Shown here: in pieces, positions 10,333 through 22,334 of the stretch | How positions within the stretch are numbered: position 1 is the first letter of the stretch | Layout of the letters: every line of letters starts with the position of its first letter | Assembly (NCBI GenBank): GCA_964030785.1 | Contig: OZ034970.1 | Location: 16,137,911 to 16,201,910 of the forward strand | Length of the DNA stretch: 64,000 bases | Direction: 5' to 3' | Source: Siderastrea siderea | Taxonomy: Eukaryota; Cnidaria; Anthozoa; Scleractinia; Rhizangiidae | Translations under genes and position numbers: made by a program | Notes under the pieces: generated by a model | Seen by the model: the letters and a program-made list of their open reading frames with translations, nothing else | The model's database searches: none | Told to the model about the DNA's origin: nothing

Positions 10333-12485
10333 ACATCGCGTGTTCTGTTTTCTTAATTTTGAATTTTGCTCCGGAAAAAAACAAAGTTACTGTTTAAAGG
10401 AGCTCCTAAGATAAGCAAAACGTGTAAATTTGCAAGGGTTATTTACCTGAGTAAGGGAGTAAGGTGAATATTCTGCAAAATCTTGAATGGCGGTAGAGAT
10501 TCCTTCTAAAAGTTAATTTCTTCAATGTAATTCAGTTTAACTAGAAATTACAATCGACATGAGAAGATTTTCAATGACAGTTTACACGATAGTGTTATTT
10601 GATTGCCAATCCGCCAACTCTCGCTAAAGTTTAATGTTGTTTTGTGATCCCCTGTCCCTTTTATTGCCCAGGGTATTCGACCAGCCCCAGGCTACCCAAG
10701 TCAACCCGACCACACAGAGAAGCTCACAATGTGGGAACTGATGAACTGTGAGAAACTCACTGGGATCAAGTTAATGGAATCGCTAGCTATGGACCCGGCT
10801 ACTTCAGTGTCTGCTGTCTTCTTTGCTCCTCCTAAAGCTGTCTACTTCTCCGTTGGAAAAATATGCGATGACCAGGTACAACAATCCTTTTAGCAGCTGC
10901 TATTTAAGTCATCATACAACGCGCTTACCAGATAGAAGTAACAAAAAAGTTAATTTCGTTTCCTCTGAGTATTACTTGACTTTCAGGTTAAAGATTATGC
11001 TGAGCGGAAAGGAATGTCAGTTGAAGAAATCGAGAAGTGGCTTTCGCCGATCCTATCGTACGACAGAGACTAGACAGGCAGACGAGATGAAATATTTTGT
11101 ATTTATATTTTATGCTGTACTCCTTCGCGAAATCCCTTTCGGTTCCTAAATATAGCTGCTAATCCCTGTCGATCATCTGAAGCTACTTTTGGTCTGCAAG
11201 TGCATGTTATTCATGTGCACGTGCCATTCTGGATTGTGCCACGTGCGTTCTCCCCGTGGTCTCAGGAGCAAGTAGGTGTATGGTACTGGAGGACTACAAA
11301 TCAAGATGGTCGGAAACATGTTCGTACAAGAAACAAGTGGCTCTTGGTTCGCACCATTAAAAAATAGCATTGACTTGAGGAAAGCCATTTATTAACAGAA
11401 TTCATAACTTAACCAGGAAGGAAAAATATAAAAGTGTATTTCTCTTGGATGGAATCACGAAACTTGCCACCACAGATGGTCTGATTTTCAGATAGATAAC
11501 GCAAACAAACAAACAAACGAACAAGTGCTGTTTTTATTTATGAACAACAAAATCCCTTTAATTAAATTTATGCCAGATATTGTGGCAGTGCAAAATTCGG
11601 TAAAGTAGAGTTTTCCTGAAGTGTGTATGAAATGTTTTATCTATTAAGACAGACTGACAGTGACTTAGTCTATACATGCAAGTGAGTGAACAACGAGGTG
11701 TGTGTGCGTGTTATGGAGGGTCTGGTGAATTGTTTTGTTAAGGGGGGTTGGTGAATATAGTCAGTTATAATGGTGTTGTTAAACAACCAGGCATCATTCT
11801 TCAGGCACTCGTATCATATTGTAATTTACCTACTGTTAATAATACAACCCTAGTTAATAAATGAGAAAATTGAGTTGATTCATCTTTCAGTCTGTCTAAG
11901 GAAAACTGAATGTGAAAAGCGTATAGGCTGGTTCACAGGTGCGCGTAAACACAAGCACAAGCAAACACACGTGTAAACTACCATAACGCAAACGGAAGCG
12001 CCGACATAAGAAATGGAAAAATTTACATTTGCTTGTGCTTCTGTTTGCATTTCACACGTGTGAAGTGGGGCAACGCAAACGCAAGGAGGAAGATACTCGT
12101 TCCATGCTTCCGCGGTTGAAGTTGAAATCAAGATGGCGTCCTCGGAACGCTACGAAAAGGCAACCTCAGCTTACCGCAGAGAAAGAAAGAATTGGGTTTT
12201 CCTTGACGGCGATCTGAATGAATGCGCAGACATAATTATATTACTTACCGAAAGTGACACAATACAGTTTGAAGGTCCGATTTCTGCCTTTAGTTAGTAT
12301 AATCGTTACTCGGTGTTAGAATGTATATGCTACCTTGAGTTTCGTAATTTGTTCCTTGTGAACTCTTCCCTTAATAATAGTACGTTTATAACCTATCGCG
12401 AGATCATAAGTTAAGAATACGTCTTGTTAGCCTTCTCCCTTCAGAACAACATGGTTTGGAAATACTTTGAATGCCATTGTTATTA

Positions 12486-12610
12486 CAGGGTCGTAACGAG
12501 GTATATTTTTTCGTGACTGATCCCATTTTTTCACCCCAAATTTTGATCCCTGATCCCAAAATCGCTGGAGAATTTGATCCCTGATCCCCCAAAAATTTGT
12601 CTATCACATG
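12486..12610. repeat. GATCCCTGATCCC repeat
   Basis: AGGGTCGTAACGAGGTATA followed by repeated TGATCCCTGATCCC. A reverse-oriented relative ends at 23455 (ATACCTCGTTACGACCCT preceded by GATCCC units), and a partial one is at 6053-6110. No coding. Confidence 0.55.
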
Positions 12611-12689
12611 TACGACAAACTCTCAAAGTTATTTTTCTTTGATGTCAATTTCAACATTTAACATAGGATTGTAATCACTACTGACGACG

Positions 12690-13440
12690 ATACTTTTTAG
12701 CGGAGCCAGCGCGCTAGCGCGTCAGCGGAGCTCCATTGCTAAGGAAATTTGGTAATCTATCAAGCCAAAAAATTTTGGTAGTGACGTAGTAGTCACGTGA
12801 CCGTCCGTCCGTACATCCGTCCGTCCGTCCGTCCGCACCACAGGACTACCAATACACTTCCTACACTGGATAGAATCCTGTGCTGAATCCCGTGTGTTTT
12901 CGGCGCGAAATCGCATGTTGACCCGCGTTGTAGCAAAACAAGGAAAGACAACAAAAGTCAAAAACAAATTTGTTAGTGGAAAAAAAAAGTTCAAAAGAAC
13001 ACTCAGTTGTCTTTTTGGTGGAAGGGGAAAAGTTCAATCTAGGCGAAAGAAATTCGGCGATAAAGTTCAGGCAAAAAGTTCAAATTTGCCTCGTCGGTTC
13101 TGTTCAAACTCGGTCGGCACACCGCTTGAGTTCGCAGCTTTTCGCAGCGGTTTCGACGCCAAATATAGCAGAGCTAGTGCTTTTTGGTTTTTTCTGTCCA
13201 CGACCATGGTTTTTACGGCGTTTCGAACACATTTTGCCAGGAAAAACACCAGCATTTTCATGCTGATAGGCAGCTTGTCACGAAGAAAGAAATAAGTATT
13301 GTTTTTTTTTTTTTAATAAAACGACTTGGATGAGAGTATTTTCAGAAATTAATAACTGCCAGCAAAAACAAAACAAAAAAACAAAACAAAAAACAAAAGC
13401 AAAAAACAGACAAAACAAAAAGGGGGGCTCCGCTTTTAGG
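12690..13440 (+). repeat. Interspersed repeat with GTCC tract and GCGGAGC ends
   Basis: It begins with TAGCGGAGCCAGCGCGCTAG, contains a (GTCC)n run near 12800-12832 and an A-rich (AAAAC)n zone at 13365-13415, and ends at GGGGGGCTCCGCTTTTAG. An ORF at 12894-13295 (133 codons, Lys/Arg/Phe-rich) lies inside; I do not recognise it and treat it as repeat sequence. Confidence 0.5.
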
Positions 13441-14084
13441 CTTGGCTAAATCTATATATTATCTATCATTAAGCTACAAGAGACTGTTCAAAGGTGCTTA
13501 CCTCTGTTACCTGAATGAAATTGACCTCCCATGTCACATTCTCTGTTAGACCTCCTCCACTGTATAACTTAACGCTTCTCAATCGGCGCTTGAAAGGTAC
13601 GCTCACACGTCGCTCCAATTTCGAATACCCCTTTTACTTAATTAACAATCGAAACAAACGGATATGATACTGCCCGATTTATGGCCTCTCGTAATCGGGT
13701 TTTTGTTCTTTGCTATAATTCATTCTACTCATGTTCCTCTGTAGAGAAGGGGGTGAGGGGAGGAATAAGTGATTGTGAAAATCTAAGATGACAATTCATC
13801 GCTGAAAACATTTGTATTAAGTGAAAATTATTTCACAAGCGGTAAATTACTACTTTACTACAACTGCTACCACACTAATTACCAAAGAAATTGCTAGAGA
13901 TCCGTCGCCTAAATGATAATTTTTCTTCCGAGACAACCAGTCATCTTAATTTCAACACAGTATTCTAGAGGATCCTGTCATTAGTAACTATTCCACTTTT
14001 CAAAACCTAATTTATACGGATGGAAAAAATGGAAACTCGAAAACTTTGCTCAAAATGCAATCCTTAGATAACTTTAAATCATTG

Positions 14085-17000
14085 TCACACCAGATATCTT
14101 GTAACTCTCCGGCCAGATCTGCTATGCCCAGCTTCAAAGCGCGTCGGTTGATCATCCTCGTCTTCTTGATCGTCATCATCTGCTCCTTCTGCATCACTAC
14201 TTTCTGAATCACTTTCGTTCGAACCGTTAGCCAAGTTTTTCAGGCGCTGCTCCTCGTTTCTGCTTAGGAGGTACTTTTCACCATCTTGGACAACCGATGC
14301 AATATCTAGTATACACTGAGGTGGGTTCTTGTCATCCTCATCACCGACAATGTAAATGAGTGGATCTTCCTCTGACGGTTCTAGCCAGTTAATTTGCATG
14401 GTGCATTCAAGGATACCATCATTGCTGCGATGAAGATCCTCGCGAAGGAGTGCCAGGAAAAAGGGCTCCAGATAACGTTTCCAGTTGTGTTTCACAGCAA
14501 TCACATCTCCCTTTGAAAACAGTACGAGGCGAGTGGCGAGGCGAGTCGGAATTGCTTCTGCTTGTTCCTCGTCCAAATTTCCTAGTTCCTCGATCATGTC
14601 AGGAACAGAGTCAGTTCCAGGAGAAACAACTCGTCGCATCATGCTTAGAGCCAGAGGCAAAGTTCCAGCCCTTTCCTTCGTTTTATCCCTGACTCTGCTG
14701 CCGAACACCTAATTCCTTGATTGTGCATTGAAACAAGGAGCCCCTCCGGAGCATCATAAATACACAGCTGTTGGCCGTGGCTTAAAGCATACAGAATCTC
14801 CAATCGAGCGTTGTAAGGCTTTTGTTGACTGTCGAAATCAAACTGAGAAACTTTGAAGATTGTCTTCTTGTCAAAGCTGAGCGAGAGAATTGAGGTGCTG
14901 ATACCAAGCTGCTCATTTTCAGTTCCAGGTTTGGTAGTGAGAGAAACTAGTCGCCCAACTTCGGTCAATTCTACTGGTGACCAAAAAGACACATCGTGTA
15001 CGTGCACTTTTCCTTGATCGGGCTGAGCATCTTCTTCGTTGGCCTCGAGCTGTAAAAGTGGACGACTTTTGTTCAGCATTTGTTTGATGTCAATAATTTT
15101 CAGACCAGACTTGCCTGCGCCGACTAGTACTATCAGATGATCACCCATGATTAAAATTCCTTGGGGGTTACAAATTCCGTTTTGGGGACCAGCAATTACA
15201 ATAGTGCAGACGGGGTTGTGCAAATTTGCCATAAATATGCTTGACTTCTTTTTGTCACATATAAACGGAAGGCTGTATCTGGGAGAAAATGCCATCGCAG
15301 TTGGAAACTTCAGCGCGCGTTCAGCAGGATTCTGACGCCAATATCGATCTTGTTCAGGAATAAGTGTTGCAACTACTGGATCGTCAGGTAATGTATTTAA
15401 CAACTGTTGGCGAAAAAGGGTAACTGCGGTTGTCATGTTCATTTGATCCTTGTTACGCAAACAGCAACGAGGAAGCTGTCTGGTTATTGGTTTGGAAATA
15501 TCCTCATTAGCCTCCCCTCTGGCACTGCTTAAGAGGCTCTGACTGTAAATATCGAGAATCGTTGGACAAGCTCAGAAAATCGAAAATCCTGATAACTTGC
15601 CAGAAGAACACCTTTGGGGAGTTATCTTCGAAAATATTACTTAAACCATTTGGGATTCTATTGTTTTTGAGAAATTCGGAAAAAACGGTTTTGCTAATTA
15701 ATTATGCAAAAATCAGGTTTAAAATTAAACAAATTGAATGCGCTTGTTTGTAAACAACTTGCAACGCCAGAAAACAATTTTAATTTTAAATGATAGCAAT
15801 ACGCTTCTACTTTCTATCAATGGGAATTGCATGGAGGTTTGCTTTATTTGTGTGGTTTGGTGTTTCTTTGAAACAAAGCCATTTTGCGCACTTCCGAAAA
15901 AGGCAAAAATTAGTAAACTTCAGAGGCTTAACATAGGTCTTGGTATGTCTAATATCGAATTGAAATAAACACTGTGATAAAGATTGGCCCTACTTCTATT
16001 ATGATATGAAATAAAAAATCTGGGCAATTCAGGCTCGCGCTGACAAAAACAAAAATTCGTGAACCAGTGTTGCCAAAATTTGCATAATTTGGATAATAGG
16101 AAAAAAAAAACTGTAATGGAAGGACGACTTGAAATATGACAAATCGTTTACCGTAACTATTTTCAGATTCTCTTTCTACTAGATGATGCATTCGCTGGTA
16201 TCTTCATTTATCTTTCTGAAGAATTACGAACAAATTTGGAAAATTGTTGATGAAACTTAAGAGTGCAGTGGGTTATCATATTTTGTCAGATGTCTTTACT
16301 CTGCAGCACCAGTGGCCTTTCTCTGTTATTTGCAGTTTCTTTGGGAAAATACTAATGTTCTCGAAAATCCAAACGGTTTCTTTTATTAATCATTGACGTA
16401 CGCGTATAAATTGAGAGCTAAAATGGCTGTGTAAGGTAAAGGAACACAAAGTACCACTCAAAATAATCAAGTCACGCAACCGATCACTGCACGTTCATCC
16501 AAACGTGAAAATATTCTTCAATGAAAATCTTTTCCTCCAAAACTGTGAAAGAGTTCTCAGCGATCTCGCAAAGTAAAACCAAACAAACTGTGTATTGATA
16601 TCTCTTAGATATACAGCCGCATTAAAAACTCATGAATACCGATCCCGTTCGTGGTTTGCGTTTAATTTTAAACATTTATACAAGTGTAATAATATTGATA
16701 GAAACAGCACATGTTTTGACAAATACGTATAAATCATAATGATAATGATGCACTTTTGCTTCCTGGCCAAAATAGTGTCATTTCAAAAAGTCGCCCAAAA
16801 TTTTAGTAGCCGTTTGAAAAGAAAGATCGAGTCACGTACACAACAACATACTATGTCGCAGTTTTCTCCTCTCGAAGGGAAAGGTGTCATATGTATACGA
16901 AACTAATTCTAGACTTGCCTGTCGGAATTTTCGTCCCAGTAGAATATCAACTGCACATGACAGTATGCCCCAAACACAGGGATGCGTACCGTATCCTCTG

Positions 17001-19785
17001 GAGAACTAGCCATGCATAAAACAGCGGCCAATGTAGGAGACCGCATTCAAAAACTGCCATAAGTAGGTTGACAAATTGACAAAAATATTCACGTGACACG
17101 GGTCACGCAACAGCTTGTGCAGAATTTTTAAAACTTCTTCTCCTTCTCTTTAGTTTTACGTAGAAATAGTACAAGCCCAAAACAATGCAAGAATAGATTG
17201 AAGAAATGTTTTAGTACATTCTTTGTGTGTCTTCAGTGGATAAAATCCTCTAAATTAAGCTCACCCAAACTACTACTTTTCATTTCATTCATTTCATTAT
17301 GCAAATTTTGGTAACAGTGGTTCGCGAATTTTTGTTTTTGTCAGCGCGAGCCTGAATTGCCCAGATTTTTTATTTCATATCATAATAGAAGTAGGGCCAA
17401 ACATTATCACAGTGTTTATTTCAATTCGATATTAGACATACCAAGACCCATTTTAAGCCTCTGTAGTTTACCAATTTTTGCCTTTTTCCGAAGTGCACAA
17501 AATGCCTTTGTTTCAAAGAACCACCAAACCACATAAATAAAGCAGAACTCCATGCAATTCCCATTGATAGAAAGTAGAAGAGTATTGCTATCATTTAAAA
17601 TTAAAATTGTTTTCTGGCGTTGCAAATGGTTTTAAAGCAAGCGTTTTCAATTTGTTTAATTTTAAGCCTGATTATTGCGTAATAAATTAAGCAAAACCGT
17701 TTTTCCGAATTTCCCGAAAACAATAGAATTCCAGAAGGTTTAAGTAATACTTTCGAAGATAGCTCCCCAAAAGTGTTCTTCTGGCAAGTTATCAGGATTT
17801 TCGATTTTCTGAGCTTGTCCGCCGATTCTCGATATTTACAGTCAGAGCCTCTTACCAACTTGAGACTTACTAGATATTCACCCACGAATGTCCAGTAATT
17901 GAACAGGGAACTTCGTACCAATTTCAAAACGTGTAAAGGATCTGGAATAGGTACTTTCTGGTTATGCTCCTGAAGGGACGGCATGTGAGCTCTCTGGGCA
18001 GCTTCAGAGTCAGAGACCCAGGAGATTTCGTGCATGCGCAAGCATGGAATGCCATCGAGTTGACAAAGTCTGCATTTTCGCCGTAGCGTTTCCGTTGATT
18101 CGTAACCAACACTGCTGCATTCCTCGCAAATATCACTTTCCTCATCACATATGCTGCATGTAACAACACATTTAGATGAGCTCAAAATACAATTTTTGCA
18201 GGCTTGTAACATTTCCTCAGTCTTGCAATCGTAAATCTTGATCTTGTTAGAACCTCCCTTGCAGGACCGATAGAAGCAGCCAACTGGAAATGAAACTAGT
18301 CCGTCAATACTTGCTTTTCGAAACTCTTGCGCCTCACAGACGAAGTCGACGGATTTTAGATATTTAATGATGTCCTCGTTAGATTTGTTACACAAATCCT
18401 TCACCTGGTCAATTGATAGAAATGGAGGATCTTCCAAACCTACGATTCTATGTAGCTGAGGGGAATATCTCAATGCTGGTTTAAGTTGCATCCCTTCTGT
18501 TGACTTATTTACCAGGAAGACTTGCAAGTTGGTTTTCTCTGGCTCAACTGCTTTGACTTTAAAATCCAGAAGGAGGTCAATGGCTGTCAAAATCTCCTCC
18601 TTATAGGCTGTGCTGTGGAAGGTTGGAGCGGGACTTCTCTTGGAGATGGTGTTTGGGTGTGCAAATGCTAAGTTTCGATTTTCCACATACTCTCTTAAGG
18701 AACATGAGCCTTGTTTTCCTTTTCCAGCACCGCCTTTTCCCCTTAAGAGGTAGCTGCAAGACTTGCCGAATTTGAACTGTAATCTCTCTTGAAACTTGGT
18801 CAAAGTCTTATATTTCTCACAAAAATTGGTCAATCTTCCCTTATTGAAAGACTTCCATAGGAAAGAATGAGTCTCTTGGTAAAAGACTTGATCTTTGCTG
18901 AGAGCGTCTGCGGCTGTGGTAAAGAAGAGAAGAGCCGACGCTTCATCTATGTTCTCCATTGAAGTGACCACCTCAACTCGTTTAATTTTGCGTGTCAGCA
19001 GATTTCCACAATTCCTCATAAGAATTCCAAGGTTTAACTAATTTCTTCACGTCACCGAATAATTCACGAAACATCTGACCATCTGCAGATGGTCGTTCCG
19101 ATAATAATTTTATTATGCTATCAACCTTAGACAAAATATCTTGGGGCATGCTGTTAAGTTCACGAATTGGCTCCCAGATTTCGTCATCTCCCCGGTCAGA
19201 TATTCTTTCAAACGATGCCAGAAGATTTTTTTCAGCTTTGCAACGTGGGTTCCCATTGCCCACAAAGGCAAGTGGTATTAATGTGTCGCTTAATATTTCC
19301 TATCCGTCTTGGCCCGTTTAATGCACCAGTTTGGCCACACAAACACTTGAATTTATTTCCCGGGATGATTTCAACAGACGGAAACGTCTTCTTGACTCGT
19401 TCTGAGAAGTCTAAATCAGCTTTACTGGGATCATTTGCAAACTTCCCCCCTGTGACTGGGCATGAAGGGATTGGCTGTTTCTCCAGTTCGTTACTTCGGG
19501 GAGGAGAGTTTGCTATGATGTAAAGTCTATTCATATCAAAGTGGTTGACATAGTCCGCATAATTCTTTTGAAATCTTCTCATACAAAAAGTAAAATCCTC
19601 CTCTCTCACAATGGGCATCACTTCGAACCCGTCATGGTAATAAATCTTGATTGAAGACATGCTACAGTAAGCCTTTTTGATATTTTCTGCGCATTCTTCT
19701 AAAGAGGGAGCCGTTGGTTCCAATTTCAGTTCCAAGGTTCTTTTCGCGTCAGCTGAGAACAACCCAGACACTGATGGAGGTCATT
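14085..19785 (-). pseudogene. Decayed gene of unknown function, frameshifted and split by a transposon
   Basis: Five minus-strand reading frames line up end to end: 19771-19232, 19263-18982, 19019-17853, 15531-14645 and 14708-14085. Each junction is a frame change of a base or so, except that 17852-15532 is a transposon insertion. The predicted protein would exceed 1100 residues with no introns. Visible parts are a C2HC-like zinc finger (KCLCGQ then GNIKRH then TTC), a Cys-rich zinc-binding segment (CSICDEESDICEEC, then CRLCQLDGIPC) and repeats resembling beta-propeller strands (NPQGILIMGDHLIVLVGAG). It ends in a domain with KGDVIAVKHNW, an acidic run and RSGRRVTRYL. The last motif recalls transposon-linked proteins. 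The first ATG is near 19785, in another frame. No function is assigned. Confidence 0.6.
15532..17852. mobile_element. TA-flanked transposon with about 557-bp terminal inverted repeats
   Basis: 2321 bp bounded by TA (15530-15531 and 17853-17854). The ends are AGAGGCTCTGACTG and CAGTCAGAGCCTCT. The arms run about 15532-16088 and 17297-17852, and the centre is about 1.2 kb with no transposase. Small ORFs in both arms are mirror images caused by the inverted repeat. It sits inside the decayed gene at 14085-19785. Confidence 0.82.
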
Positions 19786-20055
19786 TTAGTAGCTTAATGT
19801 GCATCGTAAAGTTGGTTGTTTCTACTGCAATGACAAATATCCGCAAAATACAGTTCCTACAAGGATCCTTTGCCATTTGAATAGTTGCGGTATATGTAAT
19901 ATACCGTAACTTTCGCTGTGTATGTTATAGACAACTATCAGTAAAGATTTTATGGCAAACGCTTTGAGAATGTGTACAGCCGGAGAAATAACCTCTTTTG
20001 TTACTGAGCACTGCGATTACACAGGATTCACTTTTTATTTATCAACTATTTTCAA

Positions 20056-20381
20056 TTAAATGTAAAGAAGATCCTCGCAGTTATTAACGCAACTTGTGTG
20101 GTTGCGAAAAGAAAGCCTGAAAAAATCAGGCTTGCCGGGATTCGAACCCTGACCTCTACGATACCGGTGCAGCGCTCTAACCAATTGAGTTAACAAGCCA
20201 ACTGGGAGCTGGTCATTAAATTGGTTCGTAAAATACCCGGGAAAGATGAAGATGAAATTATGAATATATGAAATTCATATATTTGAACTGCGGAATGAAG
20301 AATTAAATGTAAAGAAGATCCTCGCAGTTATTAACGCAACTTATGCGGTTGCAAAAAGAAAACCTGAAAAATCAGGCTTGC
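20056..20381 (-). mobile_element. tRNA-derived SINE flanked by an 80-bp direct repeat
   Basis: An approximately 80-bp word starting AATTAAATGTAAAGAAG and ending CAGGCTTG is present at 20056-20135 and 20304-20381. Between them lie a tRNA-like body (20129-20199, minus) and a body with GATGAAGATGAAATTATG. The structure looks like a partial tandem SINE. Confidence 0.6.
20129..20199 (-). tRNA. tRNA-like SINE head
   Basis: On the minus strand it reads GGCTTGTTAACTCAATTGG at the start, with an A box, an anticodon-arm loop CCGGTAT (GGT), a B box GGGTTCGAATCCC and a closing GGCAAGCC. The anticodon stem has mismatches and the sequence is embedded in a repeat, so it is unlikely to be a working tRNA gene. 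Confidence 0.45.
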
Positions 20382-20724
20382 ATTTCAATTGCATTGCAAT
20401 TCTATTACAATATCACAGTTTACAGCTAACAGTTAGTGTACTTGTCAGCGAGGGCAATCAATACATGATCGATAGACAATTAATCAGTTGTTCATCCCTA
20501 AAAAAACAGGCTCAAGATGTAGATATACCTGGATAGTGCACACCATTGAGTACTGAATCAGTGAAAAAGTTTCAAAACCTTTACCTCTAAGCAGTTGATT
20601 GTTCACTCCTGCGAACAGTAAATTGCTCTACTGAACTTTATGTATTTAACTCTCTATTTCGTCGTCTTGCCCCTTCCCTGTTTCAAAATGCACAACATAT
20701 GTAAGGGTTATTTTTAGGCAACGA

Positions 20725-20782
20725 GGGGATATGTGATTTATTCACCGAGGGCGCAGCCCTCGGTTAATAAATCACATATCCC
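20725..20782. repeat. Long hairpin
   Basis: GGGATATGTGATTTATT and CACCGAGGGC pair with GCCCTCGGTTAATAAATC and ACATATCCC across a tiny loop, giving a stem of about 26 bp. It could be a folded MITE remnant or a transcription hairpin. Confidence 0.6.
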
Positions 20783-21140
20783 TGAGGTGGGCGAGGTATC
20801 AACTGTGGCGTAAAACAATAGGAAACACGCTTTTCTTCGTTGTTTTGATGTCGGTACGCCGAAGGAAAACAAATATTTTTCCGGACTCACATTAAACAAT
20901 AGCAAAAAGGTTTCGAAAGACGCACTGGGGTTTCCACATTGTAAAAATTTATAATAAACAGGTTGTTTTTTTCGTTTTTGATACGCCGACCAAAACAACC
21001 AATGTGCGTGCCAAACAAGCTTTACAATACATTAAAGATTCCGAAAATACGCACTGGGATTTTGTAATTGCCTAATAGTACTGACAACTTTGACAAATTT
21101 GCAACCACTTTTTTCACCACTTTACCACAACGAGGTTAGA

Positions 21141-21444
21141 AATGAGTGATTCCGAGGAAGACATTTTCCTTACGCAAAGCAGTTTTAATGGTTCAATAAA
21201 TTCCGGCAATGACTTAGAGAATTTCCTAGGGGACTACGAAAACGCCTAGTTCAGCATTGAAGAGGCAACAGAAGGGTTGTTTAGCTTCAACCAGGCGGAT
21301 AAGTATGAAGAAGTCTCAATCGGCAGCGTTGACTAGGAGGCTGAAACAAATGAGAAGAAAACGTCGAAGAGGGATATCATCGTCGTAGATGACAAAGAGC
21401 TGCTGGCCAGGATTAGTGAAAGGATCCCAAAGAACACTAAAAAG
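21141..21444 (+). pseudogene. Crypton/DUF3504-like N-terminal exon remnant
   Basis: It starts with ATG (MSDSEEDIFLTQSSFNGS), has in-frame stops TAG near 21247 and 21333, and then reads DDKELLARISERIPKNTKK before GTAACC. The I-x-x-x-x-PKNTKK pattern recalls the start of KIAA1958/QRICH1-type DUF3504 (Crypton recombinase) proteins in corals. The downstream recombinase domain is not seen. The family call is tentative. Confidence 0.35.
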
Positions 21445-22334
21445 GTAACCTTTTGGTGTTTGAATGTGGTTTTGTTTGTCAGTGCGTGTAATGCGATGCG
21501 TGTGGGTGTGCTGCGAGGGGAATATTACTTTTAATATTCCCCTAGCAGATTACCAACGCTAATATTTCCCTGGGGGAATATTAGAATATCAGCCCCGCTC
21601 TCCCCTGTTACAATCAAAGCCGCCCCCAGCTTTTCAGACAGTTGATAATTAGCGGGGTTTATTCAATACAATCAGCCTGGAAGAACAAAGGAAAACGGGC
21701 CATGTGAAAAATAAGCAGGATCAAAACGTGACTAAGGATAGGCAAAAGGGCGTGCTTTGCTAATGGCGGGGGCTTGGGGGAGCTTTTATTATGTTCTATG
21801 CAGTTTAACAGAATTGAAACTGGGATTCCACAATTACAAGCTTTTTATAATATTTCAACCTGTCATGCGTAATACGTGTAATTACCTTCTCTCGGGGGAA
21901 GAACTGGACGATGACGAGGATCTAAATTCAATAGAAAGAGATATAACAGATATAAGTCTTGAAGTCGCTACAGACAAATAGTATCCTTTGAATACCCCTT
22001 CTCCTTTCTCCAAAAAACCCTAACGCCATCACACTTTGTCCCTTTTATTTGGGATGAAAAAAAAAAACTCTAACGAAACTAAGCCTCAAGCAATAAATTC
22101 GACTAAGTTTAGTAATTGATTGGTTCAATTACTGAAGCTCGTCATTCAAGGTCAAGTCCATCATATCTGACATATCTCGAATAATCAGACACATGGAAAT
22201 TGTCACTAAATATTGAGGGTGTACGTCTATAGCAAACGAGTTTCCGACACCCAAACTAATAAAGCTACTGAAATCTTTCTGTCAGGTCTTGGAATAAAAT
22301 GGTTCACAAATGGACAACAATATTAAATCCTAAC

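Larger units (their letters stand above)
7174..11073 (+). pseudogene. Duplicated 3' end of MTR (last five exons), with nonsense codon
   Basis: Five exons repeat MTR exons 12-16 in order: 7174-7307, 7817-7883, 9751-9852, 10672-10875 and 10987-11073, with the same lengths and phases as the downstream copy. They encode only the reactivation domain. The second exon ends GCT TAG instead of GCT GAG, placing a stop at 7881-7883. The donor after the first exon is AAAAA|GTATGT in place of AAAAG|GTATGT. No upstream exons accompany it, so it cannot make an enzyme by itself. The intron between exons 2 and 3 is enlarged by a transposon at 7942-9328. It is non-processed: introns and flanks are copied too. 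Confidence 0.88.
6512..12254 (+). repeat. Segmental duplication, upstream copy
   Basis: This stretch parallels 44723-49261 on the same strand across introns, exons, 3' UTR and flank. Matching starts at ATATACCTGTTTAAAGATG and ends at TTACTTACCGAAAGT. Differences include a MULE-like insertion (7942-9328) and an AAT-tailed insertion (about 9970-10331), both absent in the other copy. The other copy has a MITE at 47374-47865 that is absent here. Confidence 0.9.

Noticed and set aside
11173..11388. Minus-strand ORF shared with 48131-48352
   Set aside because: Shared only because both lie in duplicated MTR 3' UTR; frame and length are not specially conserved.
12786..12835. Possible CRISPR-like or tandem array at the GTCC run
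   Set aside because: It is a simple tetranucleotide microsatellite without spacers, in a eukaryotic genome.
12894..13295. 133-codon basic ORF as a gene
   Set aside because: It lies in an interspersed repeat, with an overlapping frame of similar length and no recognised domain.
15562..15968. Two small ORFs with near-identical partners at 17416-17820
   Set aside because: The similarity is explained by the transposon's inverted arms, not by conserved genes.
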